A stretch of DNA of 6,288 nucleotides from Candidatus Vogelbacteria bacterium CG10_big_fil_rev_8_21_14_0_10_51_16 (lineage in GTDB: Bacteria > Patescibacteriota > Minisyncoccia > Phycocordibacterales > JACRKE01). This document shows, piece after piece, positions 5,393 to 6,288 of this stretch. Location of the stretch: NCBI GenBank assembly GCA_002774795.1, contig PCYI01000018.1, positions 778 through 7,065 on the forward strand, read 5' to 3'. The notes under the pieces are model-generated. The model was not told the DNA's origin and made no database searches. It was given only the letters and a program-made list of their open reading frames with translations. Position 1 is the first letter of the stretch. Every line of letters begins with the position of its first letter. Both the position numbers and the translations under genes were made by a program.

Positions 5393-5398
5393 GTTCTA
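5393..5398 (-). promoter_or_regulatory. Weak -10-like box close to the DsbA gene start
   Basis: On the minus strand TAGAAC (4 of 6 to TATAAT) is followed by 7 bases and the ATG at 5385, repeating the box-to-start spacing seen at the other operon starts. The region upstream is AT-rich with other possible boxes (for example TATTTT), and no Shine-Dalgarno sequence or clear -35 is visible. Confidence 0.25.
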
Positions 5399-5615
5399 AA
5401 ATAAAATCGAGTAAAATATCTAGCTTATGGATCAAACCAAAAGACCATCCACGTATTGAGTATCCATGGTAACGCAGTTTTCAAAAATAGCAAACCGGAA
5501 ATACAAAATTTGTAAGTTGTGGCGCTTTTAAACTGTTGCCAACCTTTAACACTGGCACATCCTTAATGCGAAGAGCAGGTTGCATATTTTCTCTTTAGGT
5601 GTACTCTAAAACAAT

Positions 5616-6080
5616 ATGATGGTTTCTTTGTCCACTGAAGCCACTCGAACGGAGCCAAAGAAAAAGGCCTCTTTTGTAAATCTTGCTGTGGTAGAAAATA
5701 AGCAGGGAGAGGTGCTGTGTATCCGCCGAGTCGTCAAAGAAACAGGCAAGGACGGCTCAACGCTCGAGTGGGCCTTCCCAGGAGGAAGACAGGAAGAGGG
5801 GGAAACACGTGAGGCATGTGTGGCGCGCGAGGTGCTTGTCGAGACCGGCTACACAGTGAAGCCGCTTCGCCAACTGAACATCCGTATGCATCCCCAGCTA
5901 CCGGCCTGTATCGTCTATCATCTTTGCGCTCTCAATGAATCTGCTCCAGTGGCAAAGCCTAAAGAACCCCATGAAGTGGCTGAGGTGCGTTGGGTGAGGC
6001 CTGAAATTCTACAAACGCTCATCACTACCAAAATGGACCCCGTGGTTGCAAAGACGCTTCGCATAGAACCAACGGCCTAG
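5616..6080 (+). CDS. Nudix hydrolase
   Basis: Nudix enzymes cleave nucleoside diphosphates linked to another moiety, such as oxidised dNTPs, sugar nucleotides or dinucleoside polyphosphates. The substrate cannot be read from this sequence. The 154-residue cytosolic protein has the expected beta strands (ASFVNLAVVENKQGEVLCIRRV, about 18-39) and WAFPGGRQEEGE leading into the Nudix box at residues 57-79. The box reads G-x5-E-x7-RE-V-L-V-E-T-G-Y: Glu63, Arg71, Glu72 and Glu76 are present, but the first Glu of the usual REUxEE is Val75. EVAEVRWVRPEIL (120-132) is the typical late segment. Two adjacent ATGs exist (5616, 5619), and the first is used here. The 230-base gap upstream, shared with the divergent dsbA operon, shows no convincing promoter on this strand. 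Confidence 0.9.
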   Translation: MMVSLSTEATRTEPKKKASFVNLAVVENKQGEVLCIRRVVKETGKDGSTLEWAFPGGRQEEGETREACVAREVLVETGYTVKPLRQLNIRMHPQLPACIVYHLCALNESAPVAKPKEPHEVAEVRWVRPEILQTLITTKMDPVVAKTLRIEPTA

Positions 6081-6111
6081 ACATAAGCTGATTCCTATTG
6101 AATTACCGTCC

Positions 6112-6148
6112 AAAGCCTGCTACTCTTTTCAGTTAGGCCTTTTTTTTT
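6112..6148 (+). terminator. Possible intrinsic terminator of the Nudix gene
   Basis: AAAGCCT (6112-6118) can pair with AGGC plus T residues (6135-6142, one bulged C at 6139), around a 16-base loop, and is followed by a run of nine T (6140-6148). The G/C part of the stem is only 4 bp, so strength is doubtful. AGGCC (6135-6139) can instead pair with GGCCT (6158-6162), which is mutually exclusive with the first stem. Confidence 0.4.
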
Positions 6149-6288
6149 ACTAAAAAGGGCCTGTCGCCGAATATCCATTTCGGCTACTTTTCACAAAGTG
6201 CTACTGCGACTCGGTGAAAAATACTCATGGTAGCCCTGCTACTACTCCGTTTTTTCACCTTCGTCTCGCAAGCACTTTGGAAAAACTA
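6135..6288. other. Gene-free right end with consecutive inverted repeats
   Basis: No reading frame of note is seen here. Three inverted repeats follow one another. AGGCC+T-run (6135-6148) faces A-run+GGCCT (6152-6162). GCCGAA (6166-6171) faces TTCGGC (6179-6184) around a 7-base loop. The third is an imperfect hairpin at about 6194-6279. Its outer stem is CAAAGTGCT (6194-6202) with AGCACTTTG (6271-6279). After a 2-base bulge (AC) come TGCGA (6205-6209) with TCGCA (6266-6270), then GGTGAAAAA (6213-6221) with TTTTTCACC (6251-6259), and an apical GTAGC/GCTAC (6230-6234, 6238-6242). It could be a structured RNA, a 5' leader of a gene beyond the window, or a small repeat element. I do not recognise a known family. 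Confidence 0.45.

Noticed and set aside
6194..6279. Integron attC-like recombination site in the long hairpin
   Set aside because: The imperfect stem with bulged bases is suggestive, but the required GTTRRRY and RYYYAAC end boxes are missing and no integrase is seen.

Overview
The window looks like a compact bacterial chromosome segment, most probably from a Candidate Phyla Radiation (Patescibacteria/Parcubacteria-like) organism. This is an inference. It rests on short intergenic gaps, small single-domain proteins, no recognisable Shine-Dalgarno sequence upstream of any start I checked, a DsbA plus VKOR oxidative folding pair in place of DsbA/DsbB, and degenerate 7-base tandem repeats between and at the ends of genes. 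TGA, TAA and TAG all serve as stops, so the recoded UGA=Gly lineages (Gracilibacteria/Absconditabacteria) do not fit. No rRNA, tRNA, CRISPR array, transposase or phage gene is visible.

Layout. (1) Positions 1-1997 hold a minus-strand operon read right to left: an UlaG-type metallo-beta-lactamase-fold hydrolase, a membrane-anchored DUF3298 (RsiV/PdaC-like) protein starting one base after the hydrolase stop, and a short charged coiled-coil protein. A stem-loop lies beyond it at 39-71. (2) Positions 1998-2219 are a divergent control region with palindromes and promoter-like boxes. (3) Positions 2220-3523 hold a plus-strand pair: a small conserved protein of unknown function and the endolytic murein transglycosylase MltG. 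(4) A 52-base convergent gap carries a heptamer-repeat hairpin. (5) Positions 3576-5385 hold a minus-strand operon: membrane-anchored DsbA-like thioredoxin-fold protein, VKOR-family quinone-linked disulfide oxidase (17-base overlap), and a MazG/YpjD-like NTP pyrophosphohydrolase with a large insertion and a substituted metal-site glutamate. (6) A divergent gap leads to a plus-strand Nudix hydrolase (5616-6080). (7) Positions 6081-6288 contain no gene but a series of inverted repeats, including an imperfect hairpin about 86 bases long.

How the genes fit together. Three products act at or outside the membrane: DsbA and VKOR form an extracytoplasmic disulfide relay, and MltG cuts nascent glycan strands. 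The MazG-like and Nudix proteins are nucleotide-pool or house-cleaning enzymes. No new defence or mobile system is evident. The points most worth a second look are the TATA-like boxes placed 6-7 bases before four ATG codons (suggesting leaderless mRNAs), the heptamer repeats that have become the VKOR C-terminal tail, the degraded catalytic motifs in the MazG-like and Nudix proteins, and the structured non-coding DNA at the right end.
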